NCBI GenBank assembly: GCA_022447605.1
Contig: JAKVBG010000005.1
Span: forward strand, 62,001 to 126,000
Length of the DNA: 64,000 nucleotides
Direction of reading: 5' to 3'
From: Mariniblastus sp.
Lineage (GTDB): Bacteria; Planctomycetota; Planctomycetia; Pirellulales; Pirellulaceae
Positions 54,821 through 64,000 of this stretch are shown here, in pieces. The translations under genes and the position numbers were made by a program. The notes below the pieces were generated by a model. It saw nothing but the letters and a program-made list of their open reading frames with translations, was not told where the DNA came from and did not search any database. The stretch's first letter is position 1. Each line of letters starts with the position of its first letter.

Positions 54821-55153
54821 ATGAACGAAGATGCAATACTGGCACTGGAAAAAGAAGCAGATCAGCTGAAGTCCGACGGCAAACTGACAGAGGCGATCGA
54901 AAAACTGAACCAGGCGCTGGAACTGGATGAGCGTTTTGTGCGAGGTCACATGGCACTGAGCGTGTTGTACCACCAGCTGGAGGATCACTCGAAAAGTTGT
55001 CAACACGCGGAGCGCGTGGTGGAAATTGAACCGGAAGATCCTTTTAACTGGTCCGCCCTGAGCGTCACCTATCAACGCGCCTTCGAAGGGACCCGGGACC
55101 CGTTGTTTATCCAGAAGGCCGAAGAGGCAATGGCCAAGAGCCGCATGAACTAG
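54821..55153 (+). CDS. Small TPR protein
   Basis: The 110-residue product consists of about two and a half tetratricopeptide repeats: KLTEAIEKLNQALELDERFV, HMALSVLYHQLEDHSKSC and the final AEEAMAKSR helix. TPR proteins of this size act as adaptors. I start at ATG 54821; a TTG at 54800 is in frame but has no better ribosome site. It lies 103 bases after ppdK in the same direction and may share its transcript, but there is no sign of a functional link. Confidence 0.82.
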   Translation: MNEDAILALEKEADQLKSDGKLTEAIEKLNQALELDERFVRGHMALSVLYHQLEDHSKSCQHAERVVEIEPEDPFNWSALSVTYQRAFEGTRDPLFIQKAEEAMAKSRMN

Positions 55154-55205
55154 GCAGGGTCAGCCCGATCCTGATGGCTGGCAGCAGGCCTGTTTGAGCA
55201 ACGGA

Positions 55206-55415
55206 TCAGGCCTCTTTTTCGAGGGCCCTGTCCACGACTTCCCGGGCCGTCAACAGGCGACCGGTGGGAGATTCAAAAATCAACCGGCTGGCCGAGGGGT
55301 GCTGGACGTTCGCTTCAAACCGGGTAATCAGAGCGTCCAGATCGACGATACAGCCACTCTCGTTCCTGATCTTTTCCACCAATCGTTCCAACTCCGGGCG
55401 GCCTAATTTTCCCAT
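55206..55415 (-). CDS. Small conserved-looking protein of unknown function
   Basis: ATG 55415 has GAGGG eight bases upstream, giving a 69-residue product (MGKLGRPELERLVEKIRNES at its N-terminus). It is charged, helical at both ends, with a central FEANVQHPSASRLIF strand-like part. I recognise no domain, but the codon use and the strong ribosome site support coding. It converges on the TPR gene. Confidence 0.6.
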   Translation of the reverse strand: MGKLGRPELERLVEKIRNESGCIVDLDALITRFEANVQHPSASRLIFESPTGRLLTAREVVDRALEKEA

Positions 55416-55533
55416 CGCTTTTCCCTCATGCCGAAAGGCAACCACTCACATTCGACCCGGCACGGCACCCATTCTACTTGGACACCGCGCGTTCCTCGTG
55501 AATCCGGCGCAGCCAACGGTGCCGGGAATGAAT

Positions 55534-56685
55534 TCAACGTCGCAAAAGCTGCCTCGGGTAAACGACGCCCGGCACACTGTAATAACCGGCCGGCTGGACA
55601 CCCCGATCATACGGGAGTTGGTAATACGGAGGCCGAACCCGGTTGGCCCCGTAATCGAATCTGGACTGAGGGTGCCGATGGGTCGTCTCGGGATACGATG
55701 CCGTATCCGGGTTCAAGGTGGCGGGCTGACTGCTCGGAATCGGCTGGACAACCGGGTAGGGGTTGGCATGAAAACCAGAAGGCTGCACGGGATACCTCAG
55801 ACGCTCTACGTCCTGCTGATCCTGAACCCGACCCTGGCTGGATGGAGAAACCGAGGATGGGGAGGACGGGTTGGCTTGTGTCAAATTACGCTGGTAAACC
55901 AACCCGGCAATTCCGACGAAATCACTCCGGACTTGAGGGGTTATGTTCTGCAAACGTCCCGCCATGCGTTGGACTCCGGCACCGTTCTTTTCCGTGGTCT
56001 CATTCAATCGCTGAAGGAAGTTCAGGGACTCGACAAAATTATGGTCGGCTGTTGAACCAACGATCGGGTTCAGTGTCCTGGCGATCAGGCTGGCAGTAGC
56101 ATTTTCCACTTTCAGGAAAACATCCAGGGAACATTTGGCTTTCAAAGCACCCTCAACACCCCGTTCATATTCCGATCGCAAAATCATCACACAGCGACCA
56201 TGCAGTTTCTTCTTGAGAATCGGCCCCTGGTAACTGCCCGTCGCATAATAAACGTGAATGTTATTGTTGCCGTAAACCAGTTCGACCTGGCTCGTCGTCC
56301 CCTCGCCGTCACTCGAATTCAGCTCGTAGGGCCCGATCCGTTCCGTTTCCATCTTGGTAATCCCCATGATTTGCCAGATATTGACAACCACTTCGGGGTG
56401 ACGAACCAGGAAAACAAAATAGTCCGGATCAATATCGATCTGCGTGATGGGCAACCGTCGATAGATGCTCGGTTTTTCGAGGACTTCATTAATCTTGCCA
56501 CTCATGACCTGATTCAGCTGGCCAAACGGCACCGACTGGATCGCCTGCTGACGGGCCTGCTTGGAAGAGGTGCCGGACGTGAGCTGTTCGGTGGCGTGCG
56601 CCGTTCCCAGGGTAAAAGGCGTTAGTAACAAAAGGGTTGCCCAAAGCGAGACAAGAGGAATGCAATGGGACAATCGTTCGTTCAT
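55534..56685 (-). CDS. Secreted protein with Pro/Gln/Tyr-rich C-terminus, function unknown
   Basis: The 383-residue product has a signal peptide (LVSLWATLLLLTPFTLGTAHA). A globular region (~55-260) contains VFLVRHPEVVVNIWQIMGITK, HVYYATGSYQGPILKKKLHGR and a helical part. The last 120 residues are low complexity and rich in Pro, Ser, Gln and Tyr (VQPSGFHANPYPVVQPIPSS). I know no named domain; it resembles planctomycete-specific secreted proteins. A second secreted protein of similar tail composition follows at 57106. Confidence 0.75.
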   Translation of the reverse strand: MNERLSHCIPLVSLWATLLLLTPFTLGTAHATEQLTSGTSSKQARQQAIQSVPFGQLNQVMSGKINEVLEKPSIYRRLPITQIDIDPDYFVFLVRHPEVVVNIWQIMGITKMETERIGPYELNSSDGEGTTSQVELVYGNNNIHVYYATGSYQGPILKKKLHGRCVMILRSEYERGVEGALKAKCSLDVFLKVENATASLIARTLNPIVGSTADHNFVESLNFLQRLNETTEKNGAGVQRMAGRLQNITPQVRSDFVGIAGLVYQRNLTQANPSSPSSVSPSSQGRVQDQQDVERLRYPVQPSGFHANPYPVVQPIPSSQPATLNPDTASYPETTHRHPQSRFDYGANRVRPPYYQLPYDRGVQPAGYYSVPGVVYPRQLLRR

Positions 56686-57105
56686 TCGAGCTTCCGGAGC
56701 GTGGCAATGGGAATCGTGGAGATTCCGGGTCCAAGGTAAAAACGCAGAGACGCTTAGTACGAATATTTCGGTCGCCAGTGTTCAGCTGAAATAGTTTTTT
56801 TGGCGACCTCTTCCCGGATGGCGACAAGTTGTCCGTCTGGCTGCCAAGGCATCCCTGGATCCCGCCCAATCGCTAGCAGCACCTGCTGTCTGACAGCATT
56901 GCTGATCAGAATCTCTGTCTAAGGTCGGTTCAAAAAGGGACGAGAAGCGTTCATACAGTTGCCATGCGCCGCCGGTCAGGAAGCCGTAACGTGCTGACCG
57001 TTTCAGTACCGAGGTCGGTTGCCTCTCGAGACCGACGGTGTCATGGAGAATCAAAGACCAAATGCCAGCAGGCATCGAGGGGAATGGAAGAGGCCGAACG
57101 AGGGT
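56686..57105. other. Intergenic region between two secreted-protein genes
   Basis: Minus-strand and plus-strand frames here are short and lack ribosome sites. I see no repeat, terminator or RNA gene in these 420 bases. It likely carries the promoter of the 55534-56685 gene. Confidence 0.4.
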
Positions 57106-58602
57106 TCAGGGGGATTTCTGCAGGACGACCACACGGTCCACCGTCACATGATCAAGACGCAGTTGCTGGTGATAACCACGCTGTCCAATCACGCCCACTT
57201 TCTGACGCAAATAGCGATGCAAATTCAAGCCGGGAGCCGGTGATACATGGTGGGTTATTTTACCTGAATCATCCTTGATGACGAAGGTTGACGGTGAATT
57301 ACCAGAATCGCGCACAAGCTTATCCAACCATCCATAAGCGTCGTATGTGGTTCCCATCTGGACCTCGAGATCAATCCCACTGCCAACCGGCTTGTCAGAC
57401 CTCGTGGGACGTGGGCCGGAAACGGGTTGAGATCTGGAGTGCTCTACCTTGAACTTGAGCTGTTGACAATTTCTCAGCTTGTTCAACAGTCGCTCTGCCT
57501 GAGAACGTTCGTTGGGGTCTTCCGAACCTTGGTAAATCAACTGGGTTTGCTGAATCAACGGGACCAGCTGCCAACTGGAGGGCGGGTTCAGCATTTCCCG
57601 CGTCAGTGCCAGTTCCAGATCGGTCAGCCGTTGTGACAGATCCCCGATCTTGGCCATCATCGGAGCATTGGAACCGTTTGTGCCAGGCGACCTACCTGCG
57701 GTTCTTCCGTCCAGAGAAGGCATGACGGGCGTTGACTGGATATTGGCAAAACGGCTATCGGCAAAACGTTCAGGAGGTCCAATGGCAGTTGCCTGGTTCG
57801 TCAGAGGATTCTCCGCTGGAAAAGTCGGGTTGGCAACGCGCATCGGCTGACGGGCGCGACGCCAGCCCGAGTTGAAGCTTCCCACTCGCTGGTTCGATCG
57901 CGCGGGTGAATCGATTCGCGTGGGCGTGGCAAGGGGTTGAGAAGCGGAACCACTGACCCGCGTTCCGTTCGCCTCCAAATCAACCGTCGCTCCGATTGAA
58001 CCGGAGCCTTCCGAAGCAAATGTTCCCTGCCCTTCGGACGGAGTGGTGATGGAATCCGGTACTTGGACAATTTCCTGGCGAAGTGTTTTCGAGTACTCGA
58101 TCTCGGAACTTTGGATCCAACGAAACTCACCCGACGGGGGAGATATCTGGTACCAAGGCTGCGACTCGCCATCGGCTGTTTCCCAATCAAGCTGTCCCTG
58201 GATCTCCACTTCTTCGCCACGTTTCAATTTGACTTGCCACATCGGCTCAGCCACATCGGCTAACCGTGTTCCCACCCAGGCCTGGGTGCCCTCTCGGGTG
58301 ACTCTTCCCAATCCCCCTTCGATCGATTCCACTGAATCAACGGGGATCATGCTGAAACTCCCTACCACGGGGCGTATGGCGCACCAGCCACCCGGGTCAT
58401 GGCGATAGACTTCCACCATCGTTCCCTGGGTCAACTGATCAGTCGGGTAATGGAGCTTGCCGGGGCCGGAATAGACATGGACCCCGTCGTTCTTGACCGT
58501 CGCCTCGTAGGGCAAAGTTTCCACTTCCTGCGCGCAGGTCGTTGCGACTCCCGCCAGGAGCCCCAGAATCAATGTCGAAATGAAGACTGTGAGCAAGCGC
58601 AT
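57106..58602 (-). CDS. Secreted protein with SH3-like domains, function unknown
   Basis: The 498-residue product has a signal peptide (LLTVFISTLILGLLAGVATTCA). Residues ~30-85 form a bacterial SH3-like domain (VKNDGVHVYSGPGKLHYPTD), and a second copy-like region follows (GTRLADVAEPMWQVKLKRGE to FRWIQSSEIEY). Such domains bind cell-wall or other peptides. The middle is Ser/Thr/Gly-rich and disordered; the C-terminal ~90 residues (LEVQMGTTYDAYGWLDKLVR) form a compact domain that I cannot name. ATG 58602 has AAGGA five bases upstream; the longer frame is Cys-rich and rejected. Confidence 0.8.
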   Translation of the reverse strand: MRLLTVFISTLILGLLAGVATTCAQEVETLPYEATVKNDGVHVYSGPGKLHYPTDQLTQGTMVEVYRHDPGGWCAIRPVVGSFSMIPVDSVESIEGGLGRVTREGTQAWVGTRLADVAEPMWQVKLKRGEEVEIQGQLDWETADGESQPWYQISPPSGEFRWIQSSEIEYSKTLRQEIVQVPDSITTPSEGQGTFASEGSGSIGATVDLEANGTRVSGSASQPLATPTRIDSPARSNQRVGSFNSGWRRARQPMRVANPTFPAENPLTNQATAIGPPERFADSRFANIQSTPVMPSLDGRTAGRSPGTNGSNAPMMAKIGDLSQRLTDLELALTREMLNPPSSWQLVPLIQQTQLIYQGSEDPNERSQAERLLNKLRNCQQLKFKVEHSRSQPVSGPRPTRSDKPVGSGIDLEVQMGTTYDAYGWLDKLVRDSGNSPSTFVIKDDSGKITHHVSPAPGLNLHRYLRQKVGVIGQRGYHQQLRLDHVTVDRVVVLQKSP

Positions 58603-58860
58603 AAGTCCTTGGAATCCTCGATTGGATCGGCCAAACACTCTTCCCTGAGCCGGACAGAGGCAGCAGGCTGCGGGTTTGTAGCGGAATCGAGATAGGCGAA
58701 CAATACGAACCGGGAAAAACAAGCTATCACCGGACCGAAAGCAGCCTGCCTGGCACTTGGAAACGATAGCCATTTCCAAGCATTCCCAGGGGATGCTGAC
58801 CTGATCGAGGCTCTGAATCGAACCGATAACCACCCGCCTGCCACTCAGCGGGCGACTCTT

Positions 58861-59676
58861 TCAAAACCGGAAACCGGCCTGGGGTCCGGCCTGGGTCACC
58901 GTCATGACCTCGGGACCCGTCTCCGTCATCAGAATCGTATGTTCAAACTGTGCCGAAACCTTGCCATCGACCGTGCGCACCGTCCAACCGTCCGACCTGT
59001 CACAGACTGTCTTGGCCGTGCCACCATTGATCATCGGCTCAATCGTAAAACAGGTCCCGGGGTACAACCGTTCCTGGCGTGATTGCCGATTGGCGACGTG
59101 CGGAATATTGGGAGGCTGGTGAAACTTCTGCCCAATCCCGTGACCGATATATTTATCCACAACCCCGAAATCGGGAAAATGCTGTTGAACGTAATCGACA
59201 ATGGCATCACCAATATTGGAAATCTGGCAACCAGGTTGAATCGCCTCGATGGCCAGGTACAGGCAGTCAAAAGCGCACTGCGTGACATCCTTGACGTGCG
59301 GCGGGACATCCCCAATCAGGAATGTCTCCGACTGATCCCCATGCCAACCATCAACGATGGAGGTCAAGTCGACGTTGGCAATGTCGCCAGGTTGCAGTTC
59401 GTACTCGCCGGGGATCCCATGACAAATCACGTCGTTGACGCTGATACAACAGCTCTTGGGAAACGGGAATTTCTCGCCTGGGTAACCGAGACAGGCCGGT
59501 GTGTGACCGTGGTCGAGGGTAAATTCGTGAACCAGCCGATCAATCTCGCCAGTCGCAATGCCCGGTTGAATATGCGGTCGAACAAAATCCAAGACCCGCG
59601 CATTGAACTTGCAGGCCAATCGCATCTTTTCGCGCTGGTCTTCGGTTAACAGGTACTTGGAGCGTCGACGAATCAC
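58861..59676 (-). CDS. map: Methionine aminopeptidase, type I
   Basis: The 271-residue product has the type I Map metal ligands: Asp in DVTSIVDGWHGDQSET-like NVDLTSIVDGWHGDQSE, His in IGHGIGQKFHQPP, Glu in FTIEPMI and Glu in AQFEHTIL. It removes the initiator Met from nascent chains. The length is slightly above the usual 250-265, with a short basic N-terminal extension (MIRRRSKYLLTEDQ). It diverges from leuS over about 350 bases. Confidence 0.95.
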   Translation of the reverse strand: MIRRRSKYLLTEDQREKMRLACKFNARVLDFVRPHIQPGIATGEIDRLVHEFTLDHGHTPACLGYPGEKFPFPKSCCISVNDVICHGIPGEYELQPGDIANVDLTSIVDGWHGDQSETFLIGDVPPHVKDVTQCAFDCLYLAIEAIQPGCQISNIGDAIVDYVQQHFPDFGVVDKYIGHGIGQKFHQPPNIPHVANRQSRQERLYPGTCFTIEPMINGGTAKTVCDRSDGWTVRTVDGKVSAQFEHTILMTETGPEVMTVTQAGPQAGFRF

Positions 59677-60024
59677 GGACTATCTAAACCGCACCAGGTG
59701 AAGAAAATTGCCAGCAGGAATGGATGTCGGGTTGCCGTGACACATCTGCAGCAGGGACAACCTGACCCTCTTCCAAGATCGTCAAGTTTACTCAATCTGC
59801 CCGGAAAAACCTACTATCAAAACGGCAAATCAGGCGGGCCGACTCTTCTCTCGCGCAGGGAAGGACAAAGGAATCGCAAGCATTACCCGCAAATGGCGCA
59901 TGCCCAGAGCGGGGCAATTTTGGTAGGATAGCCGGTTTTCAAACAGGACGGTCCGAGCCTGCTTTTGATTGACTCGACGGGCGACGCCCGGCCACTTGAT
60001 CCGGAAACTGGAAGGATTGTTTAG
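59677..60024. other. Divergent intergenic region between map and leuS
   Basis: No ORF with a ribosome site and no inverted repeat with a U-tract is seen in these 348 bases. It should hold both promoters. No T-box-like leader elements are evident upstream of leuS. Confidence 0.4.
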
Positions 60025-62865
60025 GTGCCACGATATAACCCAGCAGAAATTGAGCCGCGGTGGCAGCGATATTGGGATGAAAACAAGACGTTTCAAACCC
60101 CGGACAAGGTAAGCGACGACAAGGTCTACATCCTGGACATGTTTCCGTATCCCAGCGGATCCGGTCTGCACGTCGGCCACCCCGAGGGCTACACCGCAAC
60201 CGATATCGTAGCCCGTTACAGCCGAATGCTCGGCAAATCGGTCCTGCACCCGATGGGTTACGATGCGTTTGGTCTGCCGGCCGAAGAGTACGCCATCAAG
60301 ACGAACACGCCACCCCGCGAATCGACAGAGGCCAATATTTCCACGTTTCGCCGGCAATTGAAGATGCTCGGCTTCAGTTACGATTGGGACCGCGAACTGG
60401 CAACGACCGATGTCGAGTACTTCCGCTGGACCCAGTGGATCTTTCTGGTCCTGTTTGATACCTGGTTTGACGAGGAACGTAAGCAAGGCCGTCCCATTGA
60501 GGAACTGCCGATTCCCGAGAGCGTCGAGTCAGCCGGCCCTGCCGCAGTTGCCATCTATCGCGACGAACACCGTTTGGCCTATCAATCCGACGCGCTGGTC
60601 AATTGGTGCCCGGCGCTCGGAACCGTACTGGCAAACGAGGAAGTGATCGATGGCCGTTCTGAGCGGGGGAGCCATCCCGTTCAGAGAATCCCTTTGCGTC
60701 AGTGGATGTTGCGGATCACGGCTTATGCCGACCGCTTGAGCGACGACCTGGAAGACTTGAATTGGCCCGATGGCATCAAGAAGCTGCAACGCGACTGGAT
60801 CGGTCGAAGCACGGGCGCGGAAATCGATTTCTTCGTCGGCTCACAAGATGACGCCCAACCATGGCAGCAGGATCGAGCCACGGGGGGATTCCCGCGAAAA
60901 CCGACCGACTGTGAAATTCGTGTTTACACGACACGGCCCGACACGCTGTTTGGGGCAACCTACATGGTCATCGCCCCGGAACACCCGCTGGTCGAAACGT
61001 TGACGACCGCAGACCAGTCCGCCGCCGTACAAAAATACTGTTCGGAAGCCGCATTCAAAAGTGACCGCGATCGACAGGATGACAAGACCAAGAAAACGGG
61101 GGTCTTCACGGGAAGCTACGCGATCAATCCGGCCACGCAGCAGCCGATCCCGATCTGGATCGCCGATTACGTGTTGGTCAGCTACGGAACCGGCGCGATC
61201 ATGGCCGTTCCGGCCCACGACACCCGGGACTTCCAATTCGCCGAGACATTTGGCTTACCGATCATTCCGGTTTACCAGCCGTCCGACGGAGCGGACGTCG
61301 ATGTCAAAAGCGTGTTGGCAGGCAAGGCTTGCTACACCGGTCCGGGAACGGCCATTCACTCCGGTTCGTATGACGGCATGGACATCGAGCAGTTCAAGCG
61401 ACAGATCATTGCCGACATGGTCGCGGCCGGTTGGGGCCGTGAAGCGGTCAACTACAAACTGAGGGACTGGCTGTTCAGTCGCCAACGGTTCTGGGGCGAA
61501 CCGTTTCCCATCCTGCATGAACTGGATGACGAGGGGAACAAAACCGGTGTGATCCGCGGCGTCGATCCAGCCGATTTACCAGTCGACTTGCCTGTGCTTG
61601 AAGATTTCCGACCCCATGGTCGACCGGAACCACCCTTGGAAAAAGCGGACGACCAATGGCTTTACCCGGTAGTGGATGGCCACCGCTACAAACGTGAAAC
61701 CAACACCATGCCGCAGTGGGCCGGATCCTGCTGGTATTATTTGAGGTTTATCGACCCCCGTAATGACCAGGCCTTTATCGATGCGGAACTTGAGCGGAAG
61801 TGGATGCCGGTCGACCTGTACATCGGCGGGGCTGAGCATGCCGTGCTGCACCTGCTCTACTCCCGCTTCTGGCACAAAGTCCTCTATGACCGGGGGTATC
61901 TCTCCTGTCCCGAACCGTTCGGACAACTGGTCAACCAGGGAATGATCCTGGGGGAAATGGAGTTCACCGGTTACCGCAACACAAACGAACAGTGGATCAG
62001 CTCGGTCGACGTCGAGACGAATGAAGAACGCCAGCCCGTTTCCAAGGAAGACGGCTCGCCCCTGCAGGTCGTCAAACTGGATTCCGACCAGACAGAAAAG
62101 CGGGGTGACTTCTTTGTCCTGAAATCAGCTCCGGAAATCCGGATCGACTCGCGGGCACACAAGATGTCCAAGGCGCGAGGCAATGTGGTCAACCCGGATG
62201 AAGTCGTGGCCGATTACGGTGCCGACGCCCTGCGTCTCTACGAAATGTTCATGGGCCCACTGGAACAATCCAAGCCGTGGAGCATGGCGGGTGTCAGTGG
62301 TGTGCGGAATTTCCTGGATCGTGTCTGGCGCATGGTCGTCAACGACCGGGCCGAAGAATACGAGTTGAACGGGGCCATCACCGATACCGAACCGACGGAA
62401 GACCAGTTAAGAGTATTGCACAAGACGATCAAGGCGGTGACCGAAGACATCGAAACGCTCAGTTTCAATACGGCCATCGCCAGGATGATGGAATTCGTCA
62501 ATTTTTTCACCAAGGAAAACGAGCGGCCGCGGTCGGTCATCCAGCCCTTCCTGCTAATCCTCTCACCGTTTGCACCCCATCTGAGTGAAGAGCTCTGGCT
62601 TCGCCTGGGAAATGGGCAGACACTGGCTTACGAGAAGTGGCCCGTTTTTGACGCCTCGCTGATCGTTGAACAGTCGATCGAGATCCCGATTCAACTGAAA
62701 GGGAAGGTGCGAGCGCGGATCCGCGTGGCAAGAGGGTTGGAACAGGCAGAACTGGAAAAGGCAGCCCGTTCCGATGAACGGATCAGCCAGCTGTTGGAGG
62801 GGAAGCAGGTCCGCAAGGTCATCGTGGTCCCTGATCGACTGGTCAATTTCGTAGTCTCGGATTGA
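60025..62865 (+). CDS. leuS: Leucyl-tRNA synthetase
   Basis: The 946-residue class I synthetase starts at GTG 60025, with AAGGA nine bases upstream. The HIGH motif is [14 protein letters not shown], the editing domain contains [14 protein letters not shown] and [16 protein letters not shown] (with the editing Asp), and the KMSKS loop reads KMSKARGN. It charges tRNA-Leu and edits misacylated products. It is longer than E. coli LeuRS (860), with extra residues in the connective regions (near 530-560 and 650-700). The mutY gene follows after 79 bases. Confidence 0.97.
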   Translation: MPRYNPAEIEPRWQRYWDENKTFQTPDKVSDDKVYILDMFPYPSGSGLHVGHPEGYTATDIVARYSRMLGKSVLHPMGYDAFGLPAEEYAIKTNTPPRESTEANISTFRRQLKMLGFSYDWDRELATTDVEYFRWTQWIFLVLFDTWFDEERKQGRPIEELPIPESVESAGPAAVAIYRDEHRLAYQSDALVNWCPALGTVLANEEVIDGRSERGSHPVQRIPLRQWMLRITAYADRLSDDLEDLNWPDGIKKLQRDWIGRSTGAEIDFFVGSQDDAQPWQQDRATGGFPRKPTDCEIRVYTTRPDTLFGATYMVIAPEHPLVETLTTADQSAAVQKYCSEAAFKSDRDRQDDKTKKTGVFTGSYAINPATQQPIPIWIADYVLVSYGTGAIMAVPAHDTRDFQFAETFGLPIIPVYQPSDGADVDVKSVLAGKACYTGPGTAIHSGSYDGMDIEQFKRQIIADMVAAGWGREAVNYKLRDWLFSRQRFWGEPFPILHELDDEGNKTGVIRGVDPADLPVDLPVLEDFRPHGRPEPPLEKADDQWLYPVVDGHRYKRETNTMPQWAGSCWYYLRFIDPRNDQAFIDAELERKWMPVDLYIGGAEHAVLHLLYSRFWHKVLYDRGYLSCPEPFGQLVNQGMILGEMEFTGYRNTNEQWISSVDVETNEERQPVSKEDGSPLQVVKLDSDQTEKRGDFFVLKSAPEIRIDSRAHKMSKARGNVVNPDEVVADYGADALRLYEMFMGPLEQSKPWSMAGVSGVRNFLDRVWRMVVNDRAEEYELNGAITDTEPTEDQLRVLHKTIKAVTEDIETLSFNTAIARMMEFVNFFTKENERPRSVIQPFLLILSPFAPHLSEELWLRLGNGQTLAYEKWPVFDASLIVEQSIEIPIQLKGKVRARIRVARGLEQAELEKAARSDERISQLLEGKQVRKVIVVPDRLVNFVVSD

Positions 62866-62923
62866 GGTCGCCCCGAACTTGCTTGGAGCATCTGCCGGGA
62901 CAGTCAATGCACCTTGGCATGTT

Positions 62924-62957
62924 TTGTATGACTGAACTTCTTGTATGACTGAACTTC
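62924..62957. repeat. Perfect 17-bp tandem duplication over the mutY start codon
   Basis: TTGTATGACTGAACTTC occurs twice in a row (62924-62940 and 62941-62957). Each copy contains ATGACTGAACTT, so the start of mutY is present twice, in different reading frames. Confidence 0.95.
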
Positions 62958-64000
62958 TGAATCAGTTTCCGGATGCCACTTGCCTGGAGTCACGATCGGG
63001 ATTCCAGAGGAAACTGTTGAAGTGGTTCGACCGAAACCAGCGTGATTTACCCTGGCGCCGGAACCGGAACCGGTACCGTGTCTGGGTCAGCGAAATCATG
63101 TTGCAGCAGACACAAGTCACCACGGTCATCGATTATTACCGCCGGTTCATTCAGCGTTTCCCCAATGTCAAGACATTGGCCCAGGCCGACGTGGAAGACG
63201 TCCTGAAACAATGGGAGGGGTTGGGGTATTACCGCCGGGCTCGGCAGATGCATGCGGCCGCCCGAGTGATCATGGAAACCCACAAGGGCCGCTTCCCCAG
63301 AGATTACCAGGCCGTCTTGCAGTTGCCTGGTATCGGCCGGTACACGGCCGGTGCGATCCTGTCGATTGCTGATGACCTCCCCCTGCCCATTCTTGAGGGC
63401 AACACGATACGACTCTTTTCCCGGCTATTACTACTGCATTCGGATCCCCGTTCGAGCCGCAACCAGAAGTGGTTGTGGGAATTCGCCGAGACCCTTCTGC
63501 CATCCCAGCGGACCGGCGATTTCAACCAGGCGCTGATGGAACTGGGGGCTCTGATCTGCACTCCCAACGCGCCCGACTGCCTGCACTGTCCCGTTCAATT
63601 TTGTTGCCCAGCCTTCGCCCAGGGCAAGCAGGGGGAAATCCCGGTGCGCGTCAGGAAAATCAACTACCTGGAGACGAACGAGGCGGTGGTGCTCGTCTCC
63701 CGCAAACGGCGTTTCCTGGTGCGAAAATGCCTACCGGACGAGAGGTGGGCCGGCCTCTGGGATTTCCCCAGATACTCCCTGGACGACACACCCAGCGGGG
63801 AGCGACAGCGCTGTGGCGCATTGCAGAAACAGCTTCAGCAGGACTACGGCCTGCAGACAACCGTGGCTGCCATGGACCAGGAAATCCGCCATGCGGTCAC
63901 ACGATTCCGCATCACTCTTTCATGCTACCAGGCTCTGGACGTTCGGGGGCGCCTGAAAAAAGACCGCCGCGAATCTTGCTGGGTATCGCCCGATGAAATT
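62945..64000 (+). CDS. mutY: A/G-specific adenine glycosylase MutY, 3' end beyond window
   Basis: The frame runs from ATG 62945 to the window end without a stop (352 codons). MutY features are the general acid Glu50 in VSEIMLQQTQV, helix-hairpin-helix LPGIGRYTAGAIL, and a 4Fe-4S site C-x6-C-x2-C-x5-C (Cys205, 212, 215, 221). A C-terminal NUDIX-like domain follows (EAVVLVSRKRRFLVR, GLWDFPR). MutY removes A from A:8-oxoG pairs. The motif that carries the catalytic Asp reads LPILEGNTIR, so Glu151 replaces it. The first ATG of the duplicated start (62928) gives only a six-residue frame. It follows leuS in the same direction. Confidence 0.93.
   Translation, partial: MTELLNQFPDATCLESRSGFQRKLLKWFDRNQRDLPWRRNRNRYRVWVSEIMLQQTQVTTVIDYYRRFIQRFPNVKTLAQADVEDVLKQWEGLGYYRRARQMHAAARVIMETHKGRFPRDYQAVLQLPGIGRYTAGAILSIADDLPLPILEGNTIRLFSRLLLLHSDPRSSRNQKWLWEFAETLLPSQRTGDFNQALMELGALICTPNAPDCLHCPVQFCCPAFAQGKQGEIPVRVRKINYLETNEAVVLVSRKRRFLVRKCLPDERWAGLWDFPRYSLDDTPSGERQRCGALQKQLQQDYGLQTTVAAMDQEIRHAVTRFRITLSCYQALDVRGRLKKDRRESCWVSPDEI

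Noticed and set aside
55428-56099. Plus-strand open frame of 223 codons
   Set aside because: It is antisense to the secreted-protein gene at 55534-56685, which has a signal peptide; the plus-strand product is Arg/Pro/Gly-rich noise.
1-64000. CRISPR arrays, insertion sequences, integrase or attachment sites
   Set aside because: No array of spaced repeats, transposase-like protein or tRNA-linked direct repeat was found; the only repeats are short two-copy tandem duplications.

Overview
The window looks like a piece of a chromosome from a planctomycete, probably in or near the Pirellulaceae. The evidence is a DUF1559 prepilin-like protein with the H-x9-DG tail, a secreted metalloprotease with the planctomycete LEPR-type N-terminal motif, a Cys-type sulfatase, a SpoVG with an inserted zinc ribbon, a bacterial formylmethanofuran dehydrogenase subunit B homologue, many GTG/TTG starts, and short operons scattered on both strands. 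I see no rRNA, tRNA, CRISPR array, insertion sequence, phage or plasmid signature. This is ordinary core and accessory chromosome, densely coded.

Layout: 1-5880 (+) is a tightly overlapping MoxR-type membrane operon (SpoIIM C-terminus, membrane protein, DUF4129, DUF4350, MoxR AAA+ ATPase with a zinc ribbon, DUF58). 5933-12339 (-) holds housekeeping genes: mnmE-like, coaX, obg, rpmA, a secreted protein, spoVG and ispE. 12705-20889 has a DUF368 lipid-carrier transporter, two STAS proteins and an RsbW-like kinase (partner switching), an ATP-grasp enzyme, a fused acyltransferase/acyl-activating enzyme and dprA. 20974-27781 (-) has aroB, a zinc-ribbon membrane protein, a PhyH dioxygenase, a voltage-sensor-like membrane protein and a sulfatase. 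27964-31772 (+) has a large secreted metalloprotease and galK. 31796-40032 (-) is a sugar-type cluster (two TIM-barrel proteins, a Gfo/Idh/MocA oxidoreductase, a cupin and an unknown protein) followed by a dihydroorotase and a BioF-like enzyme. 42512-50103 (-) is a coupled operon joining arginine succinyltransferase pathway genes to fhcB. 50242-55153 (+) has glycerate kinase, pyruvate phosphate dikinase and a TPR protein. 55206-59676 (-) has secreted proteins and map. 60025-64000 (+) has leuS and the start of mutY.

Points most worth a second look are: a pore-less voltage-sensor protein that seems to carry two voltage-sensor-like halves; a MutY with Glu in place of the catalytic Asp and a 17-bp tandem duplication that duplicates its start codon; an ast operon whose last gene is a formylmethanofuran dehydrogenase B homologue without the catalytic Cys; an MnmE without its C-terminal Cys motif; and zinc ribbons added to both SpoVG and MoxR. 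Nothing here is a clearly new defence or mobile system. The novelty is in unusual versions of known families.
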